DNA of 42,785 nt, taken from contig BFEA01000409.1 in assembly GCA_003427395.1 (NCBI GenBank), positions 1,298,183-1,340,967 on the forward strand, in the 5' to 3' direction. Within the stretch, counting starts at the first letter, position 1, and the number at the start of each line of letters is the position of its first letter. Below the pieces are notes generated by a model that saw only the letters and a program-made list of their open reading frames with translations, was not told where the DNA came from and searched no databases. Both the position numbers and the translations under genes were made by a program. The DNA is from Chara braunii (lineage: Eukaryota; Streptophyta; Charophyceae; Charales; Characeae). Shown here piece after piece: positions 1 to 10,974 of the stretch.

Positions 1-6
1 AGGGGC

Positions 7-55
<49 letters not shown>
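1..55. repeat. (TA)n followed by (GA)n microsatellite
   Basis: A TA dinucleotide run (about 7-34) passes directly into a GA run (about 35-55). GA tracts recur at 16757-16807, 30036-30110 and 42693-42779, so this may be the edge of another long repeat that continues outside the window. Confidence 0.95.
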
Positions 56-760
56 CTGCAGCATGCAGCATGTCAGTGGCGGGGAGCACAAGGGCAGGCC
101 CTGACCTCCAACAAAAAGAAGTAATTTTATCGGAATACAAGAGTTTTTTCTTTTCGAAATCCGAATAGAAAGGGTACAGTACAGGTTGTATTCGAATACG
201 ACGTGTAGGACCTGCACCGTTTCAATTTCAAAAAAGGACTACCCGCACCGTTTCAATTTCGAAAAAGGACTGCGGCCTCCTCGGCCTCCTACTCGCAGCT
301 ACTGGTCCTGGACCACGCAGGTACCGGTCCTACGCGGTCCTGACCCTTGCAAGGCCCCAAAACCAAAAAATGACCACCCTCCTGACGACCACCACGTTGA
401 AATTTGATGTTGAACGTTGAATGTCTCAGGGGGGGAAAACGCATCCCTGACGGGCTGCGAACACAACCTCCTCTAGGCTCCCGACGACCGATTTCACAGA
501 ATCAGGGGCGCAGTCCCACCTCAATCTGTGGCGTGGGCCTTAGCGCGGCCCGCGACGGCACACGTCTTGGCGGTTGTAGCAAATATTCAAATGAGAACTT
601 TGAAGACCGAAGTGGAAAGGGGCCCCGCGGGCACTCCCATACCCAACCTCTCCACCGCGGTCTGCGGGGATTGAATGGTGCTCCTCGGCCCATATACTAT
701 AATAAATAGGATAAAGGAATGTCGTCGGCACCCCAAGCGCGCGAGAACCCGCAGGCCAGC
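56..760. other. Non-coding stretch with a short tandem duplication
   Basis: I see no convincing gene here. A direct duplication of about 30 bp (around 214-243 and 246-274) shares the core GCACCGTTTCAATTTC. Open frames in this GC-rich part overlap on both strands and show no recognisable domain. The stretch may include the distal part of repeat X1, but homology to the other X copies can be followed only to about 760. Confidence 0.5.
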
Positions 761-1492
761 CTTAGAAGGCGCGCACTCAAAGTCCTCGACCGCCGCGCCG
801 ACCTTTAGATCCGACGTCCTGTCTCGGTCAACGGCACGCCGGAGCATAAAAATAATAATTATACGTCGTTAAATAATAAAACATTTAGAACCTCTAAACC
901 ACCTGCATCGTTCCGACGCCGTCACGACAATCCCAAGGGGGGATAGCCCCGCCGGACCCTCGGACCCCTCGGTCCCTTCGCGCCACTCCCATATTCCCAC
1001 GTCATTGCCGCTCAAGCTCGATCCCTGAACCTCTCAGATGAAAACCCAACGCCGTAACTAATAGTGTCAGGCCCAAGTCTGGGTCTAGCTCTGGCGGACG
1101 CCTGAATAAACGGACACTGCGCGATGCACCAAGCTACCGAAATGCCTTCCGAAGTCACGTTGTTGTCGATGCCGTCCTCCGCACGTACGCATAGGTCACA
1201 GGCAGGCACCTCAATCAACGAGACATAATCTTTTTAATCCCTATTTAATCGAAAGAGAAAATTTCTGGCCGTCGATCCCGCCAACCCCTCAATCATCAAC
1301 AAAATAAATAGATCGCGCGCACCTCGAAAATCCGCACGCCCACACACTCTCTATCCTAGTCAACCATCCAGTCAATGTAAATCACAAATTCGGTCACGCC
1401 TAGCGCGGTATACTTAAACTTTAAACCAAAACTATTTTCTGTCGCTTGCAAAAACCAGGGCGGATACCCTTGTAAGGGTATTCGCCCCGGCA
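760..1492 (-). mobile_element. Interspersed repeat X, old copy 1 (X1)
   Basis: Read on the minus strand from 1492, this begins with a near-palindrome containing CGAATACCCTTACAAGGG. It continues with blocks shared with 14910-15646: the TTTTTGCAAG segment, an AGACCCAGACTTGGGC-like block and a GGGTCCGGCGGGGCTATCC block (about 937-960 on the plus strand). It is more diverged than copies 3 and 4. No protein is recognisable. The start TG(T/C)CGG resembles an LTR terminus, but no second LTR is seen, so the class of element is open. Confidence 0.7.
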
Positions 1493-2938
1493 GCGCCCGA
1501 CGAAAATAAGGTGTATCTGGATACTACTAAACCAGACGACATGAATCGGAAAAAATAATTAAGGTGTTAGCACACCATATAGATAAGGTAAAATTACCAT
1601 TTTATTTAAATAGGAGAATATAATTGAATTCACGATTTAGAGAAGTTAGGTTTATTACAAGTTTGGGGTTTAATTGAGATAAGAGTTGATCATATTTGAT
1701 GATATTATAACAAAATTTACCTTCTGACTAGAGAGAGAAGGTGGAGGATTATCAAACACGAGGTGAGAAGCTGAAACATGTCATTCATATTCGCGTCGGG
1801 GGACAACCACGTTTTTACCGATTGTATGAGCAAGTTGTTGCGTACTCAATAAGGGTCATGAGAAATATCCTGACCGAATTTATTAAAAGCCTAAAGGGGC
1901 GTTTTGTTTTGTTATTATCTGATAACAACTCAGTTTGTGACCTAATCCTTACCAATTTTAGACTCACCCAAAATAAACCCTAAAAAAGTATAACATTTCT
2001 TCGGTTTTCATATCGATCAGCTTGAATGACTATGCAAGAGTTAGGGCAAATAGACAAGTTGGGTAACGACAAGTTGAATGAGTGAGCAGGGGTGAGACTT
2101 AGTGTGAAAGAGATCGAATGATTGAGAGGTTGACTGTTTTGCTTTCGACGTGTGACTCATGTGATGAATTTATAGGTAATGCTTGAGATTTCGCTCCTTG
2201 TATTGAGGGGATTCATTGAGGGTGTACAAGTCCTACGCGAACTGGGCAGCAAACCCATATATTGTCTGTGAGAGTGACAAATCGTATGCCAAGTAAACCT
2301 TCAAGCTCAGCTAATCCCCTTCGCTCGGTGTTTTGACCCGACCTATGATAAACTTGTGTAGCACACCGAACATGTTGGGAGTTTTTGCGAACACTGGACT
2401 ACGTTCGGGTGTTGAGTCAAACGCATCCGAACGTGTTTGGTCGAACTTTTTTTTTTTTAATGTGTTTATAGGTCTTTGATTTTTAACTCGAGTTCGGTTA
2501 AGAATTTGAACATGCCTTCTCGATAAAAGTTGTTTGTATGATTGTTTTACATAGCATATATTGTTTTCAATTTTTTCTGTGTTTTTTTTTTGTATTTTTT
2601 ATATGTTCGCGTTCAGAGGGTTTTTAAACCACTAGTAGTTGTGCCAGTATTGGGAAATTACAATGTACTAGTCTGTCCCCGAAGAAATCGGTGGTGGGAC
2701 CCAGGGTCGGCAAGTCCCATAAATCTTAGTTTTCTTTTGCCCGCGCGTGAAAGAAAAAGGGGAATTTTTTTTTTTGTACTGCAATGATGTCGGGCAGGGT
2801 AATCTAGGAGGTCGTGCTCGCAGTCTTCCTCTACAGAATTCATCCTACAGCAAAGACGGTCACATTCTGAAACTTGTTGTTTTATTTATTTTTATTTCTC
2901 GTTTGTTTGTTATGAGTCCCCTGCTAACGGGGCAGGGC
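1493..2938. other. AT-rich non-coding DNA
   Basis: I see no gene. Short open frames at 1741-1983 and 2542-2787 have low-complexity or unremarkable composition, no recognisable motif and no clear splice context. Homopolymer T runs are frequent. Confidence 0.5.
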
Positions 2939-2939
2939 G

Positions 2940-3232
2940 GAATCCGTGATGTGCCCTGGCTGTGTTTCCTCAAAGGATTGTAACCCTGATGTGTCCAACA
3001 ATTTTCACGGCCGAATCCGTGTTTCCATTTTTTTTTTTTTTTTTCTGTTTCTGGAATCTGACAATCTGAATCCGTGATCTGCGCGGGCTGTGTTTCCTCA
3101 GAGGATTGTCACCTTCATCACACTGGCACTTAGAGGAATGTATCCAGCCATTTTCATGATCGAATTTGTGTTTCGGTTTGTTTGTTTGTTTTTTTTTTTT
3201 TTTTTTTTTTTTTTGGAATCTGACAACCTGAG
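2940..3232. repeat. Tandem duplication, two units of about 130-160 bp
   Basis: Unit 1 (about 2940-3068) and unit 2 (about 3069-3232) share in order AATCCGTGAT, GGCTGTGTTTCCTCA, GGATTGT, a CATTTTCA-type block, a poly(T) run and GGAATCTGACAA. The poly(T) run differs in length between the units, as expected for slippage after an old duplication. Confidence 0.8.
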
Positions 3233-3776
3233 ATGCCCTTACTGAGGGCACACTCACACTCACACTTCCAAGAATGTACATAACTGCAATCACGGCTTGA
3301 GCATTATTTTTTTTCATTTTTTGTGGGTTTCACGACCACAATTTATTATTATTATTATTTTTTTCTCCCCGGGGGAGTACCATAAAGAAATGAAGTGGGA
3401 CCCAGGCTCAACAAACTTGGAGTGTAGTGAAATTAAGGGTCGGCAAAAACAGGCTCGGAGGTACTGGTGGTTTAACACTTGTTCGTATTCGGTCGCAAAT
3501 ATCCGGGTTCAGTCACCGAATGTGAACATAATGCTACGCAGTGGCAAACATTTTAGTAGTACAAGACACGAGAGAAGGGCTAAGTGGGGGAGTATAAACA
3601 ATTTTTTTACTTAAGCAGTTTGACAATTATTTACTCGACTCTACTAGGAGTAAAACCCTTACGAGGTGTATTGTTCGATACTATTTTTTGTGACACACTC
3701 TCCTTGTTATAATTATTTGCTGGTATGTAGATGTTCTCGATAGGAAGGTTGGGGTGTTGTTGTTAGCATCCTAAGA
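3233..3776. other. Non-coding AT-rich stretch
   Basis: It contains a (TTA)n-like run near 3341-3360 and further T runs. The open frame at 3297-3614 is driven by these low-complexity tracts and has no domain I recognise. Confidence 0.45.
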
Positions 3777-4235
3777 CCTATCACTAAAGTTACCCCGCCT
3801 AACTTTTGGCACAAGGTGGACAACCACGTTTGCGATTACTATTTGGCATTACGAGATTGATCTCTCAATGCGTGTCAGCCAACACTTAAGTGTCGTATGC
3901 GACCTTGAAACCTATGAAGGCCCGCATGGTTATGAGTATCATGTAACGTGTTGCCATATTTACTGCTTGTTTGTTCACACATAGTTTAAAGTTATGGTCA
4001 CTCCTTACTCATGGTTTAATTTATAGAATGCCGCACGAGCGGTAACCGACCGCTCAAACACCATAATAAATTATAGAACAAAGAATGACAAAAAGGGAAT
4101 AGGTGATTGAGTGAACTAGGTTAAGAAAGCCTTTGTGGTTGGGCCTGATACAATGGTGGACCGGCGTAGGACCAGACCCTGAAGGTCAGCGTCTCGGATG
4201 GCGGTTTGTATGTGGGCTCGATTTTGGGCGTTAAC
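3777..4235 (+). repeat. Dispersed repeat D, copy 1 (diverged)
   Basis: The block 3873-3960 (CAGCCAACACTTAAGTGTCG, a GCGACC block, then TGAGTATCA) matches 36270-36356. The block 4158-4232 (GACCGGCGT then TCGATTTTGGGCGTT) matches 36613-36688 in the same order and orientation. Short foldbacks are present in both copies, for example ACACTTAAGTGT here and CGACACTTGAGTGTCG in copy 2. No coding capacity is evident. The nature of the element is unknown. Confidence 0.65.
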
Positions 4236-5088
4236 TGCTTATCAAACTTTTTTTAGTCAGTTCATTTTTGGCAACCGAAAACCAACAGGCGGTCACGCAA
4301 AAGTTTTTAGAAACTTTTGCATAAAATAAATAATGCAAGTCCCTTCTTGTATGCGTGCGTCCGATCTACGCCACACCCCAGTCTTAGGAACCTTCAATTA
4401 ATCAGTTCGGAACAACAATGATCGTGCAATATAATAAAATTAAAATTAAATTAACCCAATGTATATCCCGCTTGCCAATTAAACCGCCACTCCCCCCGAA
4501 AGCTGAAAACCCTCGGCCCTCTAAGTTAGGGCCGGGTTCTACGGAGGGACGGCGATTGTTCGTCACTTGCGGGGCCAATCCTGCCATTTGAAAACTGCAA
4601 CTTTGATGATTTTTTATGCTTAGAAGAATTCTTGAAAAATTTTAAAAACTTGATGGTCCGTAGATTAGGTTGTGATCTTTCAAGGAAAAATATCAGAATA
4701 AATAAATAAAATTTGACCATGAAATAATCACCGCATAGATTCGGCGCATTTCCAAATGTTTTAATGCAAATTTTATTTTTGACATTCACCTGATTTTCCT
4801 TTCTATGCTACCAGTACCCCTCGTAAAACAGCGCTACCGGTAGGAGGAGGTTTTTTGCGTCGAGTGGAGTGGTGGTTTAAGAAATTTGAGAATTGTGAAA
4901 CAATCGTCAAGGAAATAGAAAACCAAAAATTGTGATTGAAGACAAAATCAAGGATGACTGACGCAAAGCAAAAACAAGATGAATGAGGAAATGTGAGAGC
5001 TCATAATAATCTCAAGAGTACGGAAATAAAGACAAGGTCAACGCTATAGATTGTAGCTCTCACTCCTCCCTCTCAATCCTATTCTCGA
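4236..5088. other. AT-rich non-coding DNA
   Basis: Short frames on both strands lack recognisable domains. I see no RNA gene or structured repeat in this stretch. Confidence 0.45.
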
Positions 5089-5089
5089 T

Positions 5090-5675
5090 CTCAATCTCTC
5101 TGAGCAGCTAACATCATGTCCGTGCATCTCTCGAGGTGGCGCCCTAGGAAAAAATTGTCACATGAGACAAACGACATCTGAAAATTACCAGTCGAAAGCA
5201 AGGATCTTAATGTCTGTCGATGAATGGGCGAGAGAAGATCCCTCCTCAGATTACCAAACCCAAATGACTCTGTCGATGTCTCAATGCCAATCTCTATTGG
5301 AGAAGTATGTGTCATCTCCCAAGCATGAACCATCACAACTGTTGGATGAAATAGGAGGTATTAGATAGTCTATATACTGCTTAGGGTCAAAACTGTAAAT
5401 CGACTTCTTGTTCTCAAACTCAAGATTGACAACACGTTCATCAAGATAGGCTCCTTCTGTTGTCAGCAATGAATCGACGCAATCACGAGTTTTTTTCCCT
5501 CTCTTGATATACAGCCTCAGATCATACACTTACGTATGAAAAAAACTGAGGGAGAACGTCATAGATGGAGATACCGTTTTCTCTAAAGTCAATGATTTTC
5601 ATGTAGAGGTACGACATGGCTTCCTTGAAAGAAATCCGGTTGAGGTTGGTCAAAAGACTGAACTGAACTCATAAG
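5090..5675 (-). pseudogene. Unrecognised protein-coding remnant or exons
   Basis: Reading the minus strand from about 5665, one frame has natural-looking protein composition (stretches such as LTNLNRISFKEAMSYLYMK and DFRENGISIYDVLPQFF). It must shift frame near 5535 to continue as YDLRLYIKRGKKTRD and NKKSIYSFDPKQYIDYL (5281-5529). It then shifts again to the frame at 5091-5336 (IEIGIETSTESFGFGNLRR). An upstream TTCAG near 5660 could be a splice acceptor, and a GTAAGT lies at the first frame break. So this could be exons of a gene or a decayed copy. I do not recognise the family. Confidence 0.35.
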
Positions 5676-6102
5676 CATAACGGTCACTGTTGACTTTTGA
5701 TAATCTCTCTAACCTGTTTGACTGTCATATGGCTATGCTGATTGTGTCACCGTTCTAATTTTGATAATCGACTGTGTACTCAATTACAACTTGCCTCTTG
5801 ACAATATTAAGCGCCTTCTCTCTCATCCGATCTTTGAAAATAGCAATGTAGTTTATCTTAGTATCTTTCCACTTATCCGATCTCTCTTGTTGTGTGTTGC
5901 ATATTATCCATATAATATTATTCTTTCTTATCCATTTCTTTCTCTTCAATTGAGTATTCAATTAACTTTGCACCATTGAATGAATGATCTGATTGCAACA
6001 AATCAGCACCCCGTTTCAAGCTGATTTCTTGAGGTGAAGTGACCAGAGCTGACTTAGAGGATGATTGTCAGGGGAGCTCAATGCTGGTCACTGACAGTCT
6101 CA
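5676..6102. other. AT-rich spacer
   Basis: Two short frames on opposite strands (5755-5961 and 5761-5979) mirror each other and look like chance frames in AT-rich DNA. Two diverged copies of a TGATTATC/TGACCGTTA-type segment lie around 5670-5770. If the minus-strand frames on either side belong to one gene, this is intronic. Confidence 0.4.
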
Positions 6103-6213
6103 CTACTGTCTTCACTCGAATGCAACGTACGGTTATTATTGCTGCATCTTGACTCCAAATTGCCTCAAATACAACTATAATGACCGTACGTTGTATTCGG
6201 GTGAACACGGTAG
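6103..6213 (+). repeat. Strong inverted repeat (37-bp arms, 37-bp spacer)
   Basis: Arm 1 (6103-6139) and arm 2 (6177-6213) are complementary over 37 positions with five differences, and share the core CAACGTACGG. By eye, four of the five differences become G-U pairs in a plus-strand RNA and one is a true mismatch. The size and the near-perfect stem fit a hairpin RNA precursor or a small foldback element. Terminal target duplications are not visible. Confidence 0.8.
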
Positions 6214-6739
6214 CTCGGTCGACAGTCTCGATGGAAGAGGGATTGTTGTGCAATTTGTCGTCAGATGCGTGGAAATAAAAACACGTACTGAATGAACTTT
6301 TGACTGTTCACCTTCTCAATTGTCCTTCCTCTCATTATTCCTTTGTAGAATTCAACATCCTCAAACGCTTTGCTTTCTCACTCATCGGTTTTATCCTTAC
6401 AGATACTAGTGCAGGGCATCGCGAGGGTGACCTTGCTTGCCATAACTTTTCGTCTTCTTGTTTGTTGTAATTCTTGATTTAACTAGTTTAAGAAAATTAA
6501 GCTTCATAACCTTGAGGCAATCGATATTATTACTGAGGTCAAACCACTAGTGACTCCCTACAGGTAAATCTCCGCGATAAGATGATTTGTTTGTGTGAAC
6601 CTAGCTGGGAGGGAAACCAGCTGCATAATGTTTGCTGCAGAGTAACTTTACGCAAGTGGTTCACTTTTTATGATTTGCCATAGATGATTCTTGGTAACCA
6701 ATCTTTGCCACTACGAACTAGCCACAAATAGTCATTGCT

Positions 6740-7268
6740 GAAATCCTCAAATGACTCGCCGCTAGGACTCTCAATAAAACATGCATTGCTAAGGTCCTCA
6801 ACAAGCAGTTTGTTACTACAGGTCTCAGCAAATAGCGTGCAGTTGTGGTACTCGGCGAACAACCTACAGCTAAAGTTCTCAGCAAACTGCTTGCTGCTAT
6901 TGCTCTTAGCAAACTGCTTGCTGCTATGGCTCTCAACGAACTACTTCCTGCCACGACTCTTAACAAACTGGTTGTTGCTACAACTCTTAGCAAACTGCTT
7001 GTGCTATGACTCTTAGCGAACAGCCTACTGCTAAAGATCTCAGCGAACTGCTTCCTGCTACAGCTCATAGCAAACTGCTTGCTGCTATGACTTTCAGCGA
7101 ACAGCCTACTGCTAAAGCTCTCAGCAAACTGTTCGTTGCTAAAGATCTCAGCAAACCGCTTGCTGCTATTGCTCTCAACAAACAACCTACTGCTAAAGCT
7201 CTCAACGAACTGCTTCCTGCTACGGCTCGTAGCGAACTGCTTGCTGCTATGACTCTCTCCCAAAAACT
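6740..7268. repeat. 27-bp minisatellite, about 19-20 units
   Basis: The unit resembles AGCAAACTGCTTGCTGCTAT plus an ACTCTC segment, with substitutions but almost no length change. It therefore keeps long frames open on both strands: on the minus strand (6718-7287) it encodes 9-residue units of the type SSRLFAES/SSKQFAES, and on the plus strand (7006-7323) units of the type SEQPTAKALS. Open frames over a length-conserved repeat are weak evidence of coding. I regard it as satellite DNA, possibly inside an intron or exon of the flanking minus-strand frames. Confidence 0.85.
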
Positions 7269-7368
7269 TCACAGGTTTCAGAGACATGTTACCCTGGCTA
7301 TGATTTGGAGATCCCCTTTTTAACTGACTCTTTGTTGTCCATACACACTCACTGAATAGGGTACCTAT

Positions 7369-7882
7369 TCAGTACGCAGATGTGTGGTCGAGGATATCAC
7401 CTCTTTCATCACTAGGGAAAGATTTGAGGTCGAAGCGTTTTGAGAAATATAGTGAAAAATTGACTGTGTTCGGTGCTGCAACGTGAGTGACCCGCACCTC
7501 CAAATTCCGAATACCCTCTATTGAGGCAGCCCCCTTTTGACATGCTTCCTCAAGGGTAAAAGTTGTCGTAACACCAGTAATCATAATCGGGAAAAGAAAA
7601 GTTGGCCCCCTAAAAATGTGTATTTGGGAAACGGAAGTCTGGGTGTTAGAGAAAAATTGCAACAGACACCTAGTTATACATTGCATGGAATGAGAAGATA
7701 TATTATCGTTACCCAAACACTGCATAGGTGTCCGATTAAATATTGCCACTGTTCGTATACTGCAAAGGGTGATCTCGGTTCCTGCCCATACTACGGAGGA
7801 TGTGTCCATGAACCCAAGCAAACAATGTGAGACGAATATTATTCAAATCCTCAAATTTTTTGAAGGACGGTCTTTGAACAAG
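7369..7882 (-). pseudogene. Candidate exon(s) of an unrecognised minus-strand gene
   Basis: On the minus strand a pyrimidine run ends in TTACAG at about 7883. It is followed by an open frame (about 7882-7736) with natural composition (SFKKFEDLNNIRLTLFAWVHG). A second frame overlaps it (7821-7369, 150 residues) and contains GVTTTFTLEEACQKGAAS and YFSKRFDLKSFPSDERG. The two frames differ, so either an intron or a frameshift separates them near 7740. No known domain is recognised. The region could belong with the frames at 5.1-5.7 kb. Confidence 0.35.
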
Positions 7883-8718
7883 CTGTAAGTAAAAAAAAAA
7901 AAGGCAAGTACACAAAACAAATGAGAGACCAATGCTCATAATACAATACAAACTCTTAAAGCCATCATCTGTCCAAGTACATAATGGGTTAGGTGTACAC
8001 AAGTCTAAGACTGACACATGACATTCTAAATGCTTCATGGGATGGTAAACATTTTTGGCATCCCTTAGATTCGCTGCAGGATGGGAAAGGACAAAGACAA
8101 CTGTGCAGTGCTGCTTTGGGAACTCAATGTAATTAGCTTTTCCAGAGAGACGAGTGCTCTTACTTCCTTATGGTTTCATCTTACAACAAGTCCGCTGACT
8201 TCGCTCTATGAATAAGATATTTTTTATAACAGTTCTCAACGAGAATCAAGTGGGAATCGACCTTCATTTCATCTTTCCCCCATGCCAACAATAGACTTGT
8301 CAAGTACATTTTGTTCTACATTTATTTATTGAACATACGATCCTCATCAACAAACTTTTTTTTTTTTTTTTTTTTTCCAAACTCGAAAAGGTGATCTCAC
8401 GAAAAGATGTTGTTCCCCCCCCCCAAAAAAAAAGTTGTTTCAAGGTATCAGACTCATCCACTACCACTCTCTCCAAACAAATATGGTGAAAGATTGTTTT
8501 ATCCATCTTTACAACCTCTACGTATCGTTCCATAAACAATTTTAACACCTTCTCCCCAGCAAATGCTGAACCCAGTCTCCAGCAGGTGAAGCTCCCCACC
8601 AATAGACAGGAAATTATCAGTTCAACTATGATCGTCTCCAATTTCCCGGGAGCAGCCAGAGGGACTCTACTAGCGGGGTGTGCTCCTGTCACCCCCCCTA
8701 GCAGAGCGCTGCCTAGTT
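7883..8718. other. Non-coding stretch with homopolymer tracts
   Basis: It holds an A run near 7890-7902, a long T run at about 8356-8376 and a CCCC/AAAA run near 8416-8432. Around 8570-8612 there is a motif (CCAGCAGGTGAAGCTCCCCA) related to repeats at 10.5, 11.5 and 14.2-14.4 kb. No gene is seen. Confidence 0.5.
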
Positions 8719-8777
8719 AAAATAAATAAATAAATAAAAATAAATAAATAAATAAATAAACAAATAAATAAATAAAT
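8719..8777. repeat. (AAAT)n microsatellite
   Basis: About 14 AAAT-type units with one interruption (AAAC). Confidence 0.95.
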
Positions 8778-8931
8778 TATGAGGGCAGAAAATTACAAAC
8801 CCAACCTTCGCATCATAAATTCTGAGTCTAATGACAACAAGCACCTGCATACTCTGACATAACTATCAGGTGGCCCCAGTTGTCGGCACTTGTGGGCCGA
8901 CCAATTGATTGGTTTGCAGGCCACCATGTGA

Positions 8932-9634
8932 GTGCACTGGTTATCAGTCTTTGCAAGGTTCTCGCCTCAGGAGGGCACTCTCCAAGGGAGAAGAGCACCT
9001 TTCGAATGGAGAAATAAAACAACAGTGCATCGAGTGAGAGTTATAGAAGAGAAGGGACAAAGGGTGGCGTTCCAACTAGACAAACCAATCCAGGGCTTGG
9101 CTCTGGACCCAGTGGAATGGACTTGGCAGCCTCCCCAAAAGAGGGGAGCCCCCAAGGTAGGTCATATTAGCTTGCAACAACTAACGGTCAAATCAGCCTA
9201 CAAAATGCTCACACCTAAACAGTATCTGAGAGATAGGATTAATGATAGATGGACCAGACAATGTGGACCGCAACCTCCTGTCACCAATCCAATGGTTCAA
9301 AGAACAAAAATCTAAGCCCATGAAAATCACCTCCCTATAGTGGCAGATAGTCCACCGCTGTCTCCCAACCAACGACTGGTTGACTGACCGTACAAGCCTC
9401 AAACAAAGAGATCTATTGCTCCCATGGTGCCAGTGGTGTCAAAGTCTCTTCCCTCACCACAAGAAGGTGGAGACCATTGAACACATCTTCATGCAATGTC
9501 CGATTGCCCAATTCATATGGAGATGGTGGGACCGCATATGGCGGAAAATGGAATCTGACATTCACTGGCCCTGTGTAGATATTCTCAGTGACTTCTACGA
9601 TCTGGAGCCAGGGTGGGAGAGGCTGTGTGGGTGA
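8932..9634 (+). pseudogene. LINE ORF2 C-terminal fragment with zf-RVT domain
   Basis: The first frame (8932-9315) contains VEWTWQPPQKRGAPK and LTVKSAYKML, which resemble the W...VKSAY segment C-terminal to the reverse transcriptase in plant LINEs. A frameshift near 9285 is needed to enter the second part. That part reads LPTNDWLTDR and then (9380-9634) LLPWCQWCQ, ETIEHIFMQC and AQFIWRWW. The C-x2-C...H-x4-C pattern ahead of the W cluster is typical of the reverse-transcriptase zinc-binding domain. The frameshift, an in-frame stop near 9340 and the missing catalytic RT core show this is a dead 3' fragment. Confidence 0.75.
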
Positions 9635-9985
9635 GCATAACGCGTCCAGTTGGTGAAGGGGCTAGCCAATTGGATTGGATTATGGTTTGGCTGCGCTGCG
9701 TCGTGGTAAGTCCAACCAGAGTGGGGTTCGAATAGGGCTGAAGGGGGATTTTGGGAGGATAATCCCGCCTTGTTTTGCTGTGATATTCTAATCTAGGTTA
9801 AGTCCTTATCTACTCATTTTCTGCGAGAGTCTATATAGACGTTGATCAGGATTGGGTAGTTGTTTTTTTGTGGAATGTATTACCCGAAAGAAGGAGGGTG
9901 GTCTTGACCAGATTAGGGCTGGGCTGATTTTGGGTCGGATCAGTCGTGGCAGATGGGGAGGGGGTCAAGGGGTTGAGAGGATTGA
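9635..9985 (+). other. Possible continuation of LINE remnant; otherwise unassigned
   Basis: Just after the zf-RVT fragment another frame reads LVKGLANWIGLWFGCAASW, resembling the tryptophan-rich tail of LINE ORF2 proteins. Beyond about 9720 no coherent frame is seen. Confidence 0.35.
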
Positions 9986-10292
9986 TGGGGGAACTCTAGT
10001 TCTGCAGGGGCATGTGCTTGATGTGGTAAGGAAATTACAAGTCCCTAAGGGAGGTGGAGTGACCTGGAGAAAAGGGTAAGATGGAGAAGGGGGAACTGTA
10101 GTTTTGTGGGGGCATGTGCGTGATGTGGTAAGGAGATTACAAGTCCTTGAGGGAGCTGGAGTGACCCGGGGGAAGAGGTAATTAGGGTGGGGAAGGAGGG
10201 AGGGGGGACCCAGTTCTGTGGGGGCATGTGCATGATGTGGTAAGGAAATTGTAAGTCCCGGAGGGAGCTGGAGTGACCTAGGGGAAGGAGCA
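9986..10292. repeat. Three tandem units of about 90-100 bp
   Basis: Units at about 9988-10074, 10089-10180 and 10204-10291 each contain GGGGCATGTG, GATGTGGTAAGGA, a CAAGTCC-type block and GGAGTGACC. Unit 1 is followed by AAAAGGGTAAG, unit 2 by a degenerate version and unit 3 by the next repeat. Confidence 0.85.
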
Positions 10293-10405
10293 ATCCTGGC
10301 TCCTGCCTGAGTTTGATATGCTTAAGTGCGTGTCAATTTTTAGGGGTTCAAAAAAGGCGGGCACAGTTCTTACAGTTTCTTAAAAAAAAACTATAATCAA
10401 AGGAC

Positions 10406-10580
10406 GATCCCTGCTCAGTTAATCCCCTGGATTCCAAGGTAATCAATGCTGGCAGGGGAAGTTTCTCTTAACTTCTCAAAAAAAGATCCTAGTGAAGTGT
10501 AAATGTTCTTATGGGACGCTGGGCCCGGTTTCCAGCACGTGCTGCTCCCCACGAATAGATAGGAGCTTTTGTCCCCCCCC
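10406..10580 (+). repeat. Dispersed repeat E, copy 1
   Basis: It matches 11367-11525. Shared blocks are TAATCCCCTGG / TCAATCCCCTGG, then AATCAATGCTGGCAGG, a TTCTCA block, then GGGACGCTGG..CCGG, TTTCCAGCA, a CTCCCCAC block and AATAGAT. It ends in C and A homopolymers, like a retroposed tail. Confidence 0.7.
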
Positions 10581-10589
10581 AAAAAAAAA

Positions 10590-10974
10590 GGCCCTGGTCA
10601 TGGCAAGCCATATTGGCTGGGCATTGGCTGCTGGCAGAAACAGCCACAACCTTCGTAGGGAACATGTATAGATTGGGAAGAAGGGCTGTGATATGGTGGC
10701 AAAGATGCACCCTGGCCATGGAGCAGGTACGGGTGGAGGGGTCAGAGATTACAGAATAGATTCAGCAGCAGGTCCACCTTGAACTCACACGGAGATGGTT
10801 GGACACAAAATCGCAATTAGACCTCTTCAGACAAATTGGAGACGCTAAGAGACGGATTACGACATTTTGCACAGACTGGGTAGGAGGGGAAAGAGAAGGA
10901 TGGATTGCAAAAGCTGAATGGAGTGGTGACAGGGGAGAAGCGTCGCGGGATCTAGTTTTCAAAGTGGACTAATA
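10590..10974 (+). pseudogene. LINE-like coding remnant (unrecognised C-terminal part)
   Basis: One frame runs from about 10595 to the stop near 10972 with a single internal stop (near 10755). It has protein-like composition: WLLAETATTFVGN, RAVIWWQRC and then LELTRRWLDTKSQLDLFRQ. It lies 1 kb downstream of the zf-RVT fragment on the same strand, so it may be the distal end of the same LINE separated by repeat insertions. This is inference from composition and position; I do not recognise a domain. Confidence 0.35.

Noticed and set aside
10045-10293. Minus-strand ORF with repeated HHAHAP units
   Set aside because: It is the translation of the three tandem units at 9986-10292.
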